This document shows, in pieces, positions 15,522 to 22,464 of a DNA stretch of 64,000 nt (positions within the stretch are counted from its first letter, which is position 1; each line of letters opens with the position of its first letter). The notes beneath the pieces are model-generated. The model saw only the letters and a program-made list of their open reading frames with translations, did no database searches and was not told the DNA's origin. The position numbers were made by a program, and so were the translations under genes. The DNA is from DATJLY01 sp963773665 (GTDB lineage: Bacteria; Pseudomonadota; Alphaproteobacteria; ATCC43930; CGMCC-115725): assembly GCA_963773665.1 (NCBI GenBank), contig CAVZBZ010000003.1, positions 1 to 64,000 on the forward strand, written 5' to 3'.

Positions 15522-16130
15522 ATGAGTGAAACTCAACGTCTGGTTGTAGGAATCAGCGGCGCGTCGGGCGTCATTTACGGCATCCGCCTGCTCGAGATGC
15601 TCCGCGCCATGCCGGTCGAGACCCACCTGGTGATGAGCCGGGCGGCCGAGGTCACAGTGGCGCACGAGACCACCCTCAAAGTGGCGCAGGTCCAGGCGCT
15701 GGCCCATGTCGTGCACCCGATGGCCGACATCGCCGCCTCGATTTCTTCGGGTTCTTTCAAGACCATGGGCATGATCATCGCGCCCTGCTCGATCCGCAGC
15801 ATGTCGGAGATCGCCTCGGGCGTGACCTCCTCGCTGCTGACCCGGGCCGCCGACGTGACCCTGAAGGAACGCCGCAAGCTGGTCCTCATGGTCCGGGAGA
15901 CGCCCCTGCATCTCGGGCACTTGCGCACCATGGCGCTGCTCGCCGAGATGGGCGCGGTGATCGCCCCGCCGGTGCCGGCCTTTTATGCCAGGCCAGAGAC
16001 GCTCGAGGACATGATCGACCACACGATCGGCCGGGCGCTCGACCAGTTCGGCCTCGAAACCGGCAAGCTCAAGCGCTGGGGCGAGGAGCCCGAGGCACCC
16101 CGCCGTCTGCGCCGCAACGAGCCGGGCTAG
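15522..16130 (+). CDS. ubiX: Flavin prenyltransferase UbiX
   Basis: A 202-residue enzyme that prenylates FMN with dimethylallyl phosphate to make the cofactor of the UbiD decarboxylase in ubiquinone synthesis. The flavin-binding start VVGISGASGVIYGIRLLE, the FKTMGMIIAPCSIRSMSEIASG block (with the S/M-IA motif) and VMVRETPLHLGHLRTM are characteristic. The ATG at 15522 is chosen because the conserved start VVGISGASG follows seven residues later. UbiD is not in the window. COQ9, encoded about 5 kb away, acts in the same pathway. Confidence 0.93.
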   Translation: MSETQRLVVGISGASGVIYGIRLLEMLRAMPVETHLVMSRAAEVTVAHETTLKVAQVQALAHVVHPMADIAASISSGSFKTMGMIIAPCSIRSMSEIASGVTSSLLTRAADVTLKERRKLVLMVRETPLHLGHLRTMALLAEMGAVIAPPVPAFYARPETLEDMIDHTIGRALDQFGLETGKLKRWGEEPEAPRRLRRNEPG

Positions 16131-16609
16131 GGCTGCGCCGCCGCGTCGAGCGCGGCCATCACGGGGGCGGCTGCCGCCGCGGCGTCGGGACCGAGATAAA
16201 GCGCGAGATTGGCCCGCGCCGCGGCCGCGCGCACCGCCGGCGGGACGGCCGGGCCGGGGAAGGGCGCAAGGGGGGCGAGGCGCTCCATGGCAATGCGCTC
16301 GGCGTCGAGTTCGAGTTGCTTCATCCGGGAATACAGCGCCTCGGCGCCTGCGATGCCTTTGAGCGCGTGCCGGGTGCGGCGCAGCGGCTCGACCACCTGA
16401 CTGCGCCACGGCCGGGCGGCGGCCTCGGCGGTGGCGAGCGCGCCAGCATCGAGCCGGCCGCGGCCGGAAATCCCGACCCAGCAGGCGTAGAGGGCGATCA
16501 GCACGTCCTTGCCGTGGCGGTCCTGCACTTCGAGGCAGGCGGGCGCCACGCCCGGCCGCGCGTAGAAGCCCAGCGCAAAGCGCCAGAATTCGTCGAACGA
16601 CTCAGCCAT
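16127..16609 (-). CDS. TIGR02444/DUF2390 family protein
   Basis: A 160-residue helical protein. MAESFDEFWRFALGFYARPGVAPACLEVQDRHGKDV followed by LIALYACWVG is the typical opening of the TIGR02444 (DUF2390) family, whose function is unknown. The rest is alanine-rich helix. The gene overlaps the end of the upstream phosphofructokinase gene by 8 bp and converges with ubiX with a 4-bp overlap, so it is probably cotranscribed with pfk. Confidence 0.75.
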   Translation of the reverse strand: MAESFDEFWRFALGFYARPGVAPACLEVQDRHGKDVLIALYACWVGISGRGRLDAGALATAEAAARPWRSQVVEPLRRTRHALKGIAGAEALYSRMKQLELDAERIAMERLAPLAPFPGPAVPPAVRAAAARANLALYLGPDAAAAAAPVMAALDAAAQP

Positions 16610-17696
16610 CGCCAAGACTGATGCCGAGGCCGCGGGCGGTGCGGACGAGGGTCCCGTCGGGATCGACCTCCTGCGGCCGCTGGATCGCCTCGGCCAAGGG
16701 CACGTCGACGACGCGGCGGTTCTGCCATGCCACCATGCGGTCGAAGCGCTGGGCGGCGATGAGATCGACCGCGTGGACGCCGAATGCCGACGCAATCATG
16801 CGGTCGTCCCAGGTCGGCGGGCTGCCGCGCTGGACGTGGCCGAGGATGGTGACGCGGGTCTCGGCTCCGGTCATGTCGGCGATCGCCTCGCCCAGGATAT
16901 AGCCGATGCCGCCATAGGTCGCGCCGCCCCCCGTATGCCGGCGCTGCACCGGCCGGCCGGTCAGATCCTTGACCGCCTCGGCGACGATGACGAGCGCGAA
17001 ATTGCGGCCCTGCCGGCGCACCTTCTCGATATGCGCCGCGACCCCCTGCATCGTATAGGGAATTTCCGGGATGAGGATGATGTCGGCGCCGCCCGCGATG
17101 CCGGCGGCGAGCGCGATATGGCCGGCGTCGCGCCCCATCACCTCGAGGATCATCACGCGGTCGTGGCTCGCCGCGGTCGGCTGCAGCCGGTCGAGCGCCT
17201 CGGCCGCGACCGACACGGCCGTGTCGTAGCCGATCGAGAACTCGGTCGCGCCGACATCGTTGTCGATCGTCTTGGGGATGCCGACCAGCTTCAGGCCGCC
17301 CTGCTGCGCAAGGCGCCGCAGGATCGCGAAGCTGCCGTCGCCGCCGACGCCGACGATCGCTTCGAGGCCGAGCGACCGCGCGCCCTCGATCACCTCGGCC
17401 GAGCGGTCCTTGAGGCTGCCGTCCGGCATCGGAAAGGCGAACGGGTCGCCCTTGTTCGTCGTGCCGAGGATCGTGCCGCCGAGCCGCAGGATGTTGACGT
17501 TCATGACGCTGAGGTCGAGCTCCTCGTATTCGACCGGGCGGCGCATGAGGCCCATCGTGCCCTGCCGGATGCCATAGACGCGCCAGCCATAGCCCAGCAC
17601 CGCGCGCGCGACCACGGCGCGGATCGCGGCGTTGAGCCCGGCGCAGTCGCCGCCGCTCGTCAGGATGCCGATGATCTTCGACTCTTTTTGCGCCAT
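16602..17696 (-). CDS. pfkA: 6-phosphofructokinase family protein (mixed ATP/PPi signature)
   Basis: A 364-residue enzyme phosphorylating fructose 6-phosphate. ILTSGGDCAGLNAAIRAVV is the N-terminal nucleotide loop. The donor-site motif is GGDGS, whose glycine is usual for ATP-dependent enzymes. The catalytic motif is PKTIDNDV, whose lysine is more typical of PPi-dependent or group III enzymes. VMGRDAGHIA and LGHVQRGSPPTWDDR form the sugar-phosphate site. The combination suggests a group III, ATP-using, probably non-allosteric enzyme, but the donor needs testing. The downstream gene overlaps by 8 bp. Confidence 0.85.
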   Translation of the reverse strand: MAQKESKIIGILTSGGDCAGLNAAIRAVVARAVLGYGWRVYGIRQGTMGLMRRPVEYEELDLSVMNVNILRLGGTILGTTNKGDPFAFPMPDGSLKDRSAEVIEGARSLGLEAIVGVGGDGSFAILRRLAQQGGLKLVGIPKTIDNDVGATEFSIGYDTAVSVAAEALDRLQPTAASHDRVMILEVMGRDAGHIALAAGIAGGADIILIPEIPYTMQGVAAHIEKVRRQGRNFALVIVAEAVKDLTGRPVQRRHTGGGATYGGIGYILGEAIADMTGAETRVTILGHVQRGSPPTWDDRMIASAFGVHAVDLIAAQRFDRMVAWQNRRVVDVPLAEAIQRPQEVDPDGTLVRTARGLGISLGDG

Positions 17697-17782
17697 CTCG
17701 CGCCCTCCATCGTCCGCGGCCCGTCCGATCCGTCTGCGAACGCCGGCAAGCGCAAGCGCTCACCATCGGCCGCGGGGTTTGC

Positions 17783-17810
17783 TATACTGGCGCCAATCTC
17801 CTGAGATTGG
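17783..17810 (+). promoter_or_regulatory. -10 box and leader hairpin before the second DUF465 gene
   Basis: TATACT is a strong -10 hexamer, with only a weak -35 match upstream. It is followed directly by a perfect 7-bp inverted repeat CCAATCT-CCTG-AGATTGG near the expected transcript start. The hairpin lacks a U-run, so it is either an operator or a 5' stabilising stem. Confidence 0.35.
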
Positions 17811-17823
17811 CTCTCGTCTTCCG

Positions 17824-18027
17824 ATGGACCTCGACGTCGAAGCCTTGAAGGCCACGGTCGCCGCGCTCAAGAGCGAGCATCGCGACCTCGACGAGGCGAT
17901 TGCCCACCTGTCGGGCACTGTGCCGGTCAACCGCCTGCATTTGCAACGCCTGAAGAAGCGCAAGCTCGCCTTGAAGGACCTGATCCTCAAGCTCGAGGCG
18001 AAGCTGCTCCCCGACATCATCGCGTGA
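17824..18027 (+). CDS. DUF465/YdcH family small protein (second copy)
   Basis: A 67-residue predicted helical hairpin: MDLDVEALKATVAALKSEHR, then DLDEAIAHLSGTVPVNRLHL and LQRLKKRKLALKDLILKLEAK. The LKKRKLALKD block identifies DUF465 (YdcH). It shares the family fold but little identity with the copy near 15.3 kb. Function unknown. It is transcribed alone and converges with the GGDEF gene. Confidence 0.8.
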   Translation: MDLDVEALKATVAALKSEHRDLDEAIAHLSGTVPVNRLHLQRLKKRKLALKDLILKLEAKLLPDIIA

Positions 18028-18040
18028 CGGGCGAGCCTTG

Positions 18041-18784
18041 TCAGGGGGCGCTCTTCACCTGGTTCTTCTTCGATTCGTACATGGCGCGGTCGGCGGCGTC
18101 GATGACATTGCCCGCATTGTCGCCCTGCGAAAACGTATAGACGCCGTAGGCAACGCTGACGTTGAGCGCCGTGCCCTGGAAGTCGATCGTGCGCGCCGCG
18201 ATGAGCGCGGCAAGCTCGCCGGCCTTGCGCCACGCATGCGCCTGGTCGGTCTGCACCAGAAGGACGCCCATCTCGTCGCCGCCCAGGCGCCCGACCACGT
18301 CGGTCGCGCGGATGTTCTCGATCAGCACCTGCGCCACCGCGACGAGCACGGCGTCGCCCGCGGCGTGCCCGTGCCGGTCGTTGATGCTTTTGAGGCCGTT
18401 CACATCGAAATAGACGATGCTCGACGGCGCGCCGTAGCGCTGCGCATAGGCCATCATCCGCGACAGCTCGCGCACGAAGGCGCGGCGGTTGACGACCGGC
18501 ATCAACGGATCTTCGTCGACCAGCTTTTCGAGATGGTTGATGCGGTTCCTGGCGTCCTCGAGCTGGCGGCGCAGCTGATCGACCTCGGCCATCAAGGCGG
18601 CGAACGCGCGGCGCACGTTGGCGGTGAGCTCGGCCTCGGGAATGCCGGCGACATCGACCACGTCCTGCGCCGCCCCCGCCGCGACGGCGGCGGACGCAGC
18701 GGGCGCCGCTTCCTTCTTCGCGGCCGAGCGGATCGATGCTGCGCCCTCGATCGACTTGCGGTCGCGAATTTCCATGTGCGCCAA
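18041..18784 (-). CDS. GGDEF-domain protein (signature GGDEM)
   Basis: A 247-residue soluble protein. Residues 1-75 are alanine-rich and low in complexity. A helix at about 60-90 precedes the GGDEF domain at about 95-240: DPLMPVVNRRAFVREL, VYFDVNGLKSINDRHGHAAGD, then the active-site loop RLGGDEMGVLL. The GGDEF phenylalanine is replaced by methionine; the catalytic GGDE is kept, so cyclic-di-GMP synthesis is possible but not certain. No I-site RxxD is visible just before the loop. No sensory domain or membrane segment is visible. Confidence 0.75.
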   Translation of the reverse strand: MAHMEIRDRKSIEGAASIRSAAKKEAAPAASAAVAAGAAQDVVDVAGIPEAELTANVRRAFAALMAEVDQLRRQLEDARNRINHLEKLVDEDPLMPVVNRRAFVRELSRMMAYAQRYGAPSSIVYFDVNGLKSINDRHGHAAGDAVLVAVAQVLIENIRATDVVGRLGGDEMGVLLVQTDQAHAWRKAGELAALIAARTIDFQGTALNVSVAYGVYTFSQGDNAGNVIDAADRAMYESKKNQVKSAP

Positions 18785-18855
18785 TCGTTGCCAGAAAGCG
18801 CGCGGATTATGCCCGAAATGGAGAGCCGGTCAAAGGAATCGCCCCCCGAGTCGGG

Positions 18856-19827
18856 TCAAAAATATTTCTTGAGGTTGGCGCGGATGCGGGCGAGCGGGGC
18901 GATGGTGCGGTCCGGCCAGGCGAAGCCGCCGGTGATCGTCTCGCACACCCCGACATAGACGTTGGCGGCGGCAAGGATGACCTCGCGCGGGATCTCCGGC
19001 ACGGGCTCGCGATAGGGATCGCAGCGCGCCGCCACCCAGTTGCGCACCACGTCCTTGTCGAAGCTCTCGGGCCGCTCGCCGTTGCGGAAGCGCTCATCGT
19101 AGGTCGCGAGATACCAGTAGCGCGAGCTGTCGGGCGTGTGGATCTCGTCGGCGAGCACGACGCTTCCGTCGCGATCGAGGCCGAACTCGTATTTCGTGTC
19201 GACGAGGATGAGGCCGCGTTTTTGCGCGATCTCGCGTCCGCGCGCGAAGAGCGCAAGCGCGTAGCGCGTCACCGCGTCCCAGCGCTCCTTCGGCAACAGG
19301 CCGCGCGCGACGATGTCCGCAGGCGCAAGCGGCTCGTCATGGGCGCCCTCCTCGCCCTTGGTCGTAGGCGTAATGATCGTCTGCGGCAGCTTCTGGTTTT
19401 CCTTCATGCCGTCGGGCAGCCGGATGCCGTACATCTCGCGCCGCCCGGTCTTGTACATCGACCACACCGAGGTCGAGGTCGTGCCGGCGAGATAGTCGCG
19501 CACGACGATTTCGACCGGCAGCATGTCGAGACGGCGGCCCACGACGACGTTCGGATCGGGATATTCGATGACGTAGTTGGGGCAGACGTCGGATGTCGCG
19601 TCGAACCAGAAGCGCGCGATCTGCGTCAGCACCTGGCCCTTCAAGGGGATGGCGGTCAGCACGCGGTCGAAGGCGGAGAGCCGGTCGCTGGCAATGAGGA
19701 TGCGCCGCCCGTCCGGCAGGTCGTAATTGTCGCGCACCTTGCCGGCATAATGGTTCGGCAGCTCGGGAATGGTGGCGTCCCACAACGCGGAATCGAGATA
19801 GGATGCGATAAGCGTCGAATCGGGCAA
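18856..19827 (-). CDS. purC: SAICAR synthetase (phosphoribosylaminoimidazole-succinocarboxamide synthase)
   Basis: A 323-residue purine synthesis enzyme that joins aspartate to CAIR. Conserved blocks: HYAGKVRDNYDL, RILIASDRLSAFDRVL, PVEIVVRDYLAGTTSTS, then ITPTTKGEEGAHDEP and LVDTKYEFGLD. The C-terminal DKDVVRNW matches the longer, yeast-like PurC type found in many alphaproteobacteria. The start is set by MPDSTLIASYLDSAL. It is divergent from purE across 109 bp. Confidence 0.93.
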   Translation of the reverse strand: MPDSTLIASYLDSALWDATIPELPNHYAGKVRDNYDLPDGRRILIASDRLSAFDRVLTAIPLKGQVLTQIARFWFDATSDVCPNYVIEYPDPNVVVGRRLDMLPVEIVVRDYLAGTTSTSVWSMYKTGRREMYGIRLPDGMKENQKLPQTIITPTTKGEEGAHDEPLAPADIVARGLLPKERWDAVTRYALALFARGREIAQKRGLILVDTKYEFGLDRDGSVVLADEIHTPDSSRYWYLATYDERFRNGERPESFDKDVVRNWVAARCDPYREPVPEIPREVILAAANVYVGVCETITGGFAWPDRTIAPLARIRANLKKYF

Positions 19828-19877
19828 GGCTGCCTCGCGTTCCGGAAAGGCGCGTCAGTGCATGATTTCCCGGCCGA

Positions 19878-19906
19878 TTGCAAGCGGCTTTGCGCGGCCC
19901 TAATTT
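19878..19906 (+). promoter_or_regulatory. Sigma-70-type promoter of purE
   Basis: TTGCAA and TAATTT are separated by exactly 17 bp, with the -10 box about 30 bp before the purE ATG and AAAGGAGAG as ribosome binding site. Confidence 0.55.
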
Positions 19907-19936
19907 CGCACGAGGCGCGAAAGGAGAGTTCGGGCA

Positions 19937-20431
19937 ATGGCGTCGAATCCGGTGGTCGGCATCCTCATGGGAAGCGCGTCCGACTGGGAGACGATGCGGC
20001 ATACGGCGCAGACGCTCGAGCGGCTCGGCATCGCTTACGAGCGCCGCGTCGCCTCGGCGCACCGCACGCCCGACCGCGTCATCGCCTATGCGCGGAGCGC
20101 GCGCGAGCGCGGCCTCAAGGTCATCATCGCCGCAGCCGGACTTGCCGCCGGACTTCCCGGCATGATCGCGGCGCTGACGCCGCTGCCGGTGCTGGGCGTG
20201 CCGCTGGCCGGCGGGCTCATGGGCGGCATCGACAGCCTTCTGTCCATGTCGCAGATGCCGGGCGGCGTGCCGGTCGGCACGCTGGCGATCGGCCGCGCCG
20301 GCGCGGTCAATGCGGCGGTGCTCGCCGCCTCGATCCTGGCGCTCAGCGATCCGCAGATCGCCGCAGCGCTCGACGCCTTCCGCAAGGCGCAGACGGAAGC
20401 CGTGCCGGAAGACCCGGAGGCGAAGGGTTAG
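19937..20431 (+). CDS. purE: PurE, N5-carboxyaminoimidazole ribonucleotide mutase (variant active site)
   Basis: A 164-residue purine synthesis enzyme. MGSASDWETM and the catalytic SAHRTPDR motif are intact, and VGTLAIGRAGAVNAAVLAA is typical of class I PurE. The usual GGAAHLPGM loop reads GLAAGLPGM, replacing a conserved active-site histidine by glycine, and the SAALSG loop reads AGGLMGG. No purK is adjacent, although purE-purK is the common arrangement. It may be a divergent mutase or use CO2 differently. It converges with the COQ9 gene with a 4-bp overlap. Confidence 0.88.
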   Translation: MASNPVVGILMGSASDWETMRHTAQTLERLGIAYERRVASAHRTPDRVIAYARSARERGLKVIIAAAGLAAGLPGMIAALTPLPVLGVPLAGGLMGGIDSLLSMSQMPGGVPVGTLAIGRAGAVNAAVLAASILALSDPQIAAALDAFRKAQTEAVPEDPEAKG

Positions 20432-21066
20432 AAGCGCGGCTTTGCTGCGCGGAAGAGGCGGAGCGGATTGGGAAGCCGGCCGGCCGCGCGCTCGAATCCT
20501 GCGCGCAGACGCGGCAAGGCCATGGCGTCGTTGAGACGGCGCTGCAAAAAAGCCTCGGTCGCGGCGGCGCCCTCCGAGCGGTCGTCGAGCCAGTAGAGCA
20601 CCGTCGCGGCATAGATGCCGGCGAGCATGCCGCGCTTGGTGTAGAAGCTGAAATCGGTCGAAGCGTCGCCGGCGGCGTACCAGGTCGCATCGACCGTGTC
20701 GTAGAGCAGCTTGAGGCCGAGCGGCGCATAGGACGGAAGGCTCAGGAGCGAGAGCCCGCGCCGCACCGCCTCGCGATAGGGCGCCAAAAGGCGAAGCCGC
20801 GTGCGCACGGCTTCGGCGATGCGCTCGCCGAGTTTCCGGTCGCCGACCGGGCGCGCCGCCACCGTCTCGAGCATCAGCCGGTCGGCCCAATGCGAGAACC
20901 ACGCGAGCGCGTCGCGCACGCCGTGGGGGAACAGGCGGCGCAGCTCCTCGTCGTCCATGCCGATGCGCCGCGCCGCGCCGCGCATCGCCGCCACGGTCCA
21001 GCCGTCGAACGGCACGTCCGGCAGCAGCGAGGCGATGAGCGCGTCCCGTCTCGCGGTTTCGTCCAT
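20428..21066 (-). CDS. COQ9 family ubiquinone biosynthesis protein
   Basis: A 212-residue protein of the COQ9 family, which binds lipids or isoprenoids and presents the quinone intermediate to COQ7-type hydroxylases. A TetR-like N-terminal region (RRDALIASLLPDVPFDGWT, MRGAARRIGMDDEELRRLFPHG) is followed by the family block YDTVDATWYAAGDASTDFSFYTKRGMLAG. The ATG at 21066 is 11 bp downstream of the peptide deformylase stop, so the two genes probably form an operon. UbiX, encoded about 5 kb away, serves the same pathway. Confidence 0.88.
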   Translation of the reverse strand: MDETARRDALIASLLPDVPFDGWTVAAMRGAARRIGMDDEELRRLFPHGVRDALAWFSHWADRLMLETVAARPVGDRKLGERIAEAVRTRLRLLAPYREAVRRGLSLLSLPSYAPLGLKLLYDTVDATWYAAGDASTDFSFYTKRGMLAGIYAATVLYWLDDRSEGAAATEAFLQRRLNDAMALPRLRAGFERAAGRLPNPLRLFRAAKPRF

Positions 21067-21077
21067 GAGCGGGCTCC

Positions 21078-21620
21078 TTAGGGTTTCGCAAGGTCGATCG
21101 GGAAGCGCGCGGCTTCCTCGGTGAAGACCAGAAGGCTCAGATCGGTCATGCGCTGCGGATAGAGGATGCCGTCGAGATGGTCGCATTCGTGCTGCACCAC
21201 GCGCGCATGGAAACCCTCGGCGATGCGCTCGACCGGCGTGCCGTCCTCGCTGATACCGTGGTAGCGGATGCGCTTAAACCGCAGCACCGCGCCGCGCAAG
21301 CCCGGCACCGAGAGACAGCCCTCCCAGCCCAGCTCCTTCTCGTCGCTCAACGGCTCGATCACGGGATTGACGAGCGTCGCGAGATCCTGCGGCTGGTCGA
21401 AGGCCGCGCCGGTGACGCGCTCCTCGGGCACGCGGAAGATGACGATCCGCAGCGGCACGTGGACCTGCGGCGCGGCCAAGCCGGCGCCGCCGATGTCGGC
21501 GAGCGTCTCGACCATGTCGGCGACGAGGCGCCGCACCTCGGGCGCCCGCGGATCGGGCACCGGATCGGCCGCGCGGCGCAGCACCGGATGCCCCATCCGG
21601 GCGATCTTGAGAATGGCCAT
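21078..21620 (-). CDS. def: Peptide deformylase
   Basis: A 180-residue metalloenzyme that removes the formyl group from nascent proteins. All three motifs are present: GGAGLAAPQ (motif I, GxGLAAxQ), EGCLSVPG (motif II, metal-binding Cys) and QHECDHLDG (motif III, HExxH). The start at MAILKIARMGHPVL is conserved; the open frame upstream of it runs into the terminator-like hairpin. It is followed by the COQ9 gene in the same direction. Confidence 0.93.
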   Translation of the reverse strand: MAILKIARMGHPVLRRAADPVPDPRAPEVRRLVADMVETLADIGGAGLAAPQVHVPLRIVIFRVPEERVTGAAFDQPQDLATLVNPVIEPLSDEKELGWEGCLSVPGLRGAVLRFKRIRYHGISEDGTPVERIAEGFHARVVQHECDHLDGILYPQRMTDLSLLVFTEEAARFPIDLAKP

Positions 21621-21681
21621 GGCGGATATATACGTCTTGCCGCCGCCTTCACAAACCGCAGCGTTTATGGTATTCGAAAAG

Positions 21682-21711
21682 ACGGCTGCGCCACTTTTCG
21701 CGGCCGTTTTG
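21682..21711. terminator. Terminator-like hairpin between def and rpsU
   Basis: ACGGCTGCG and CGCGGCCGT pair over 9 bp with one G-T wobble, with TTTT on the plus side and a T-rich stretch on the minus side. It lies about 27 bp upstream of rpsU and 60 bp upstream of the divergent def start. It could be a leader attenuator of rpsU or a boundary against antisense transcription. Confidence 0.5.
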
Positions 21712-21737
21712 CTTCGGGTGGAAGGAAAGGAGCCCCC

Positions 21738-21941
21738 GTGCAAGTTCTCGTTCGCGACAACAATGTCGACCAGGCGCTGCGCGCCCTGAAGAAGAAGATG
21801 CAGCGCGAAGGCGTCTTCCGCGAGATGAAACTCCGCCGCACCTACGAGAAGCCGTCCGAGCGCCGCGCCCGCGAGAAGGCGGAGGCCGTACGCCGCTTCC
21901 GCAAGCTGCTGCGCAAGCGCTTGGAGCGCGAAGGCTACTAG
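21738..21941 (+). CDS. rpsU: 30S ribosomal protein S21
   Basis: A 67-residue basic ribosomal protein: MQVLVRDNNVDQALRALKKK at the start, KLRRTYEKPSERRAREKAEA in the middle and a highly basic end. It is typical of alphaproteobacterial S21. The start codon is GTG, preceded by GGAAAGGAG. S21 helps mRNA selection by the small subunit. Confidence 0.95.
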   Translation: MQVLVRDNNVDQALRALKKKMQREGVFREMKLRRTYEKPSERRAREKAEAVRRFRKLLRKRLEREGY

Positions 21942-22005
21942 CCGTTGCGCAGCATTCGCGACCGAGCCGTCCCGGTCCGCCCGCGGCGGCGTTGATTTTT
22001 CCGCG

Positions 22006-22461
22006 ATGGCAATAGCAAGCGCCGGCCTCCTGGTCTTCCGCCGCCGCAGCGGCGAAATCGAAGTCTTCCTCGTTCATCCCGGCGGCCCGTTCTGGGCGAA
22101 GAAGGACGAAGGCGCCTGGAGCATCCCCAAGGGCGAGATCGCGCCCGGCGAAGATGCGCTGGCATGCGCCAAGCGCGAGTTCCGCGAGGAGACGGGGCAG
22201 GGGATCGACGGCGATTTTCTGGCGCTCGGCGACATCCGCCAGGCCGGCGGCAAGATCGTGACGGCGTGGGCCGTCGCCGGCGATGTCGATGCCGAGCGCA
22301 TCGTCAGCAACAGTTTCGAGCTCGAATGGCCGCCCCGCTCCGGCCGGAAGCGCAGCTTCCCCGAGGTGGACCGCGCCCAATGGTTTCCGCTCGACGAGGC
22401 CAAGCGGCGCATCAACAAGGGGCAGGCGGAGTTGCTGGAGCGGCTCGCCGCGCTGGCATGA
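22006..22461 (+). CDS. NUDIX hydrolase
   Basis: A 151-residue NUDIX-fold pyrophosphohydrolase. The Nudix box runs from GEIAPGEDALACAKREF to REETGQGI (GX5EX7REUXEEXG). GPFWAKKDEGAWSIPKGE at the front and FPEVDRAQWFPLDEAKRRI at the end are typical of the small Ap4A/dNTP-cleaning type. The substrate is not predictable. It starts about 65 bp after rpsU in the same direction and converges with pntB 3 bp away. Confidence 0.88.
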   Translation: MAIASAGLLVFRRRSGEIEVFLVHPGGPFWAKKDEGAWSIPKGEIAPGEDALACAKREFREETGQGIDGDFLALGDIRQAGGKIVTAWAVAGDVDAERIVSNSFELEWPPRSGRKRSFPEVDRAQWFPLDEAKRRINKGQAELLERLAALA

Positions 22462-22464
22462 GCC

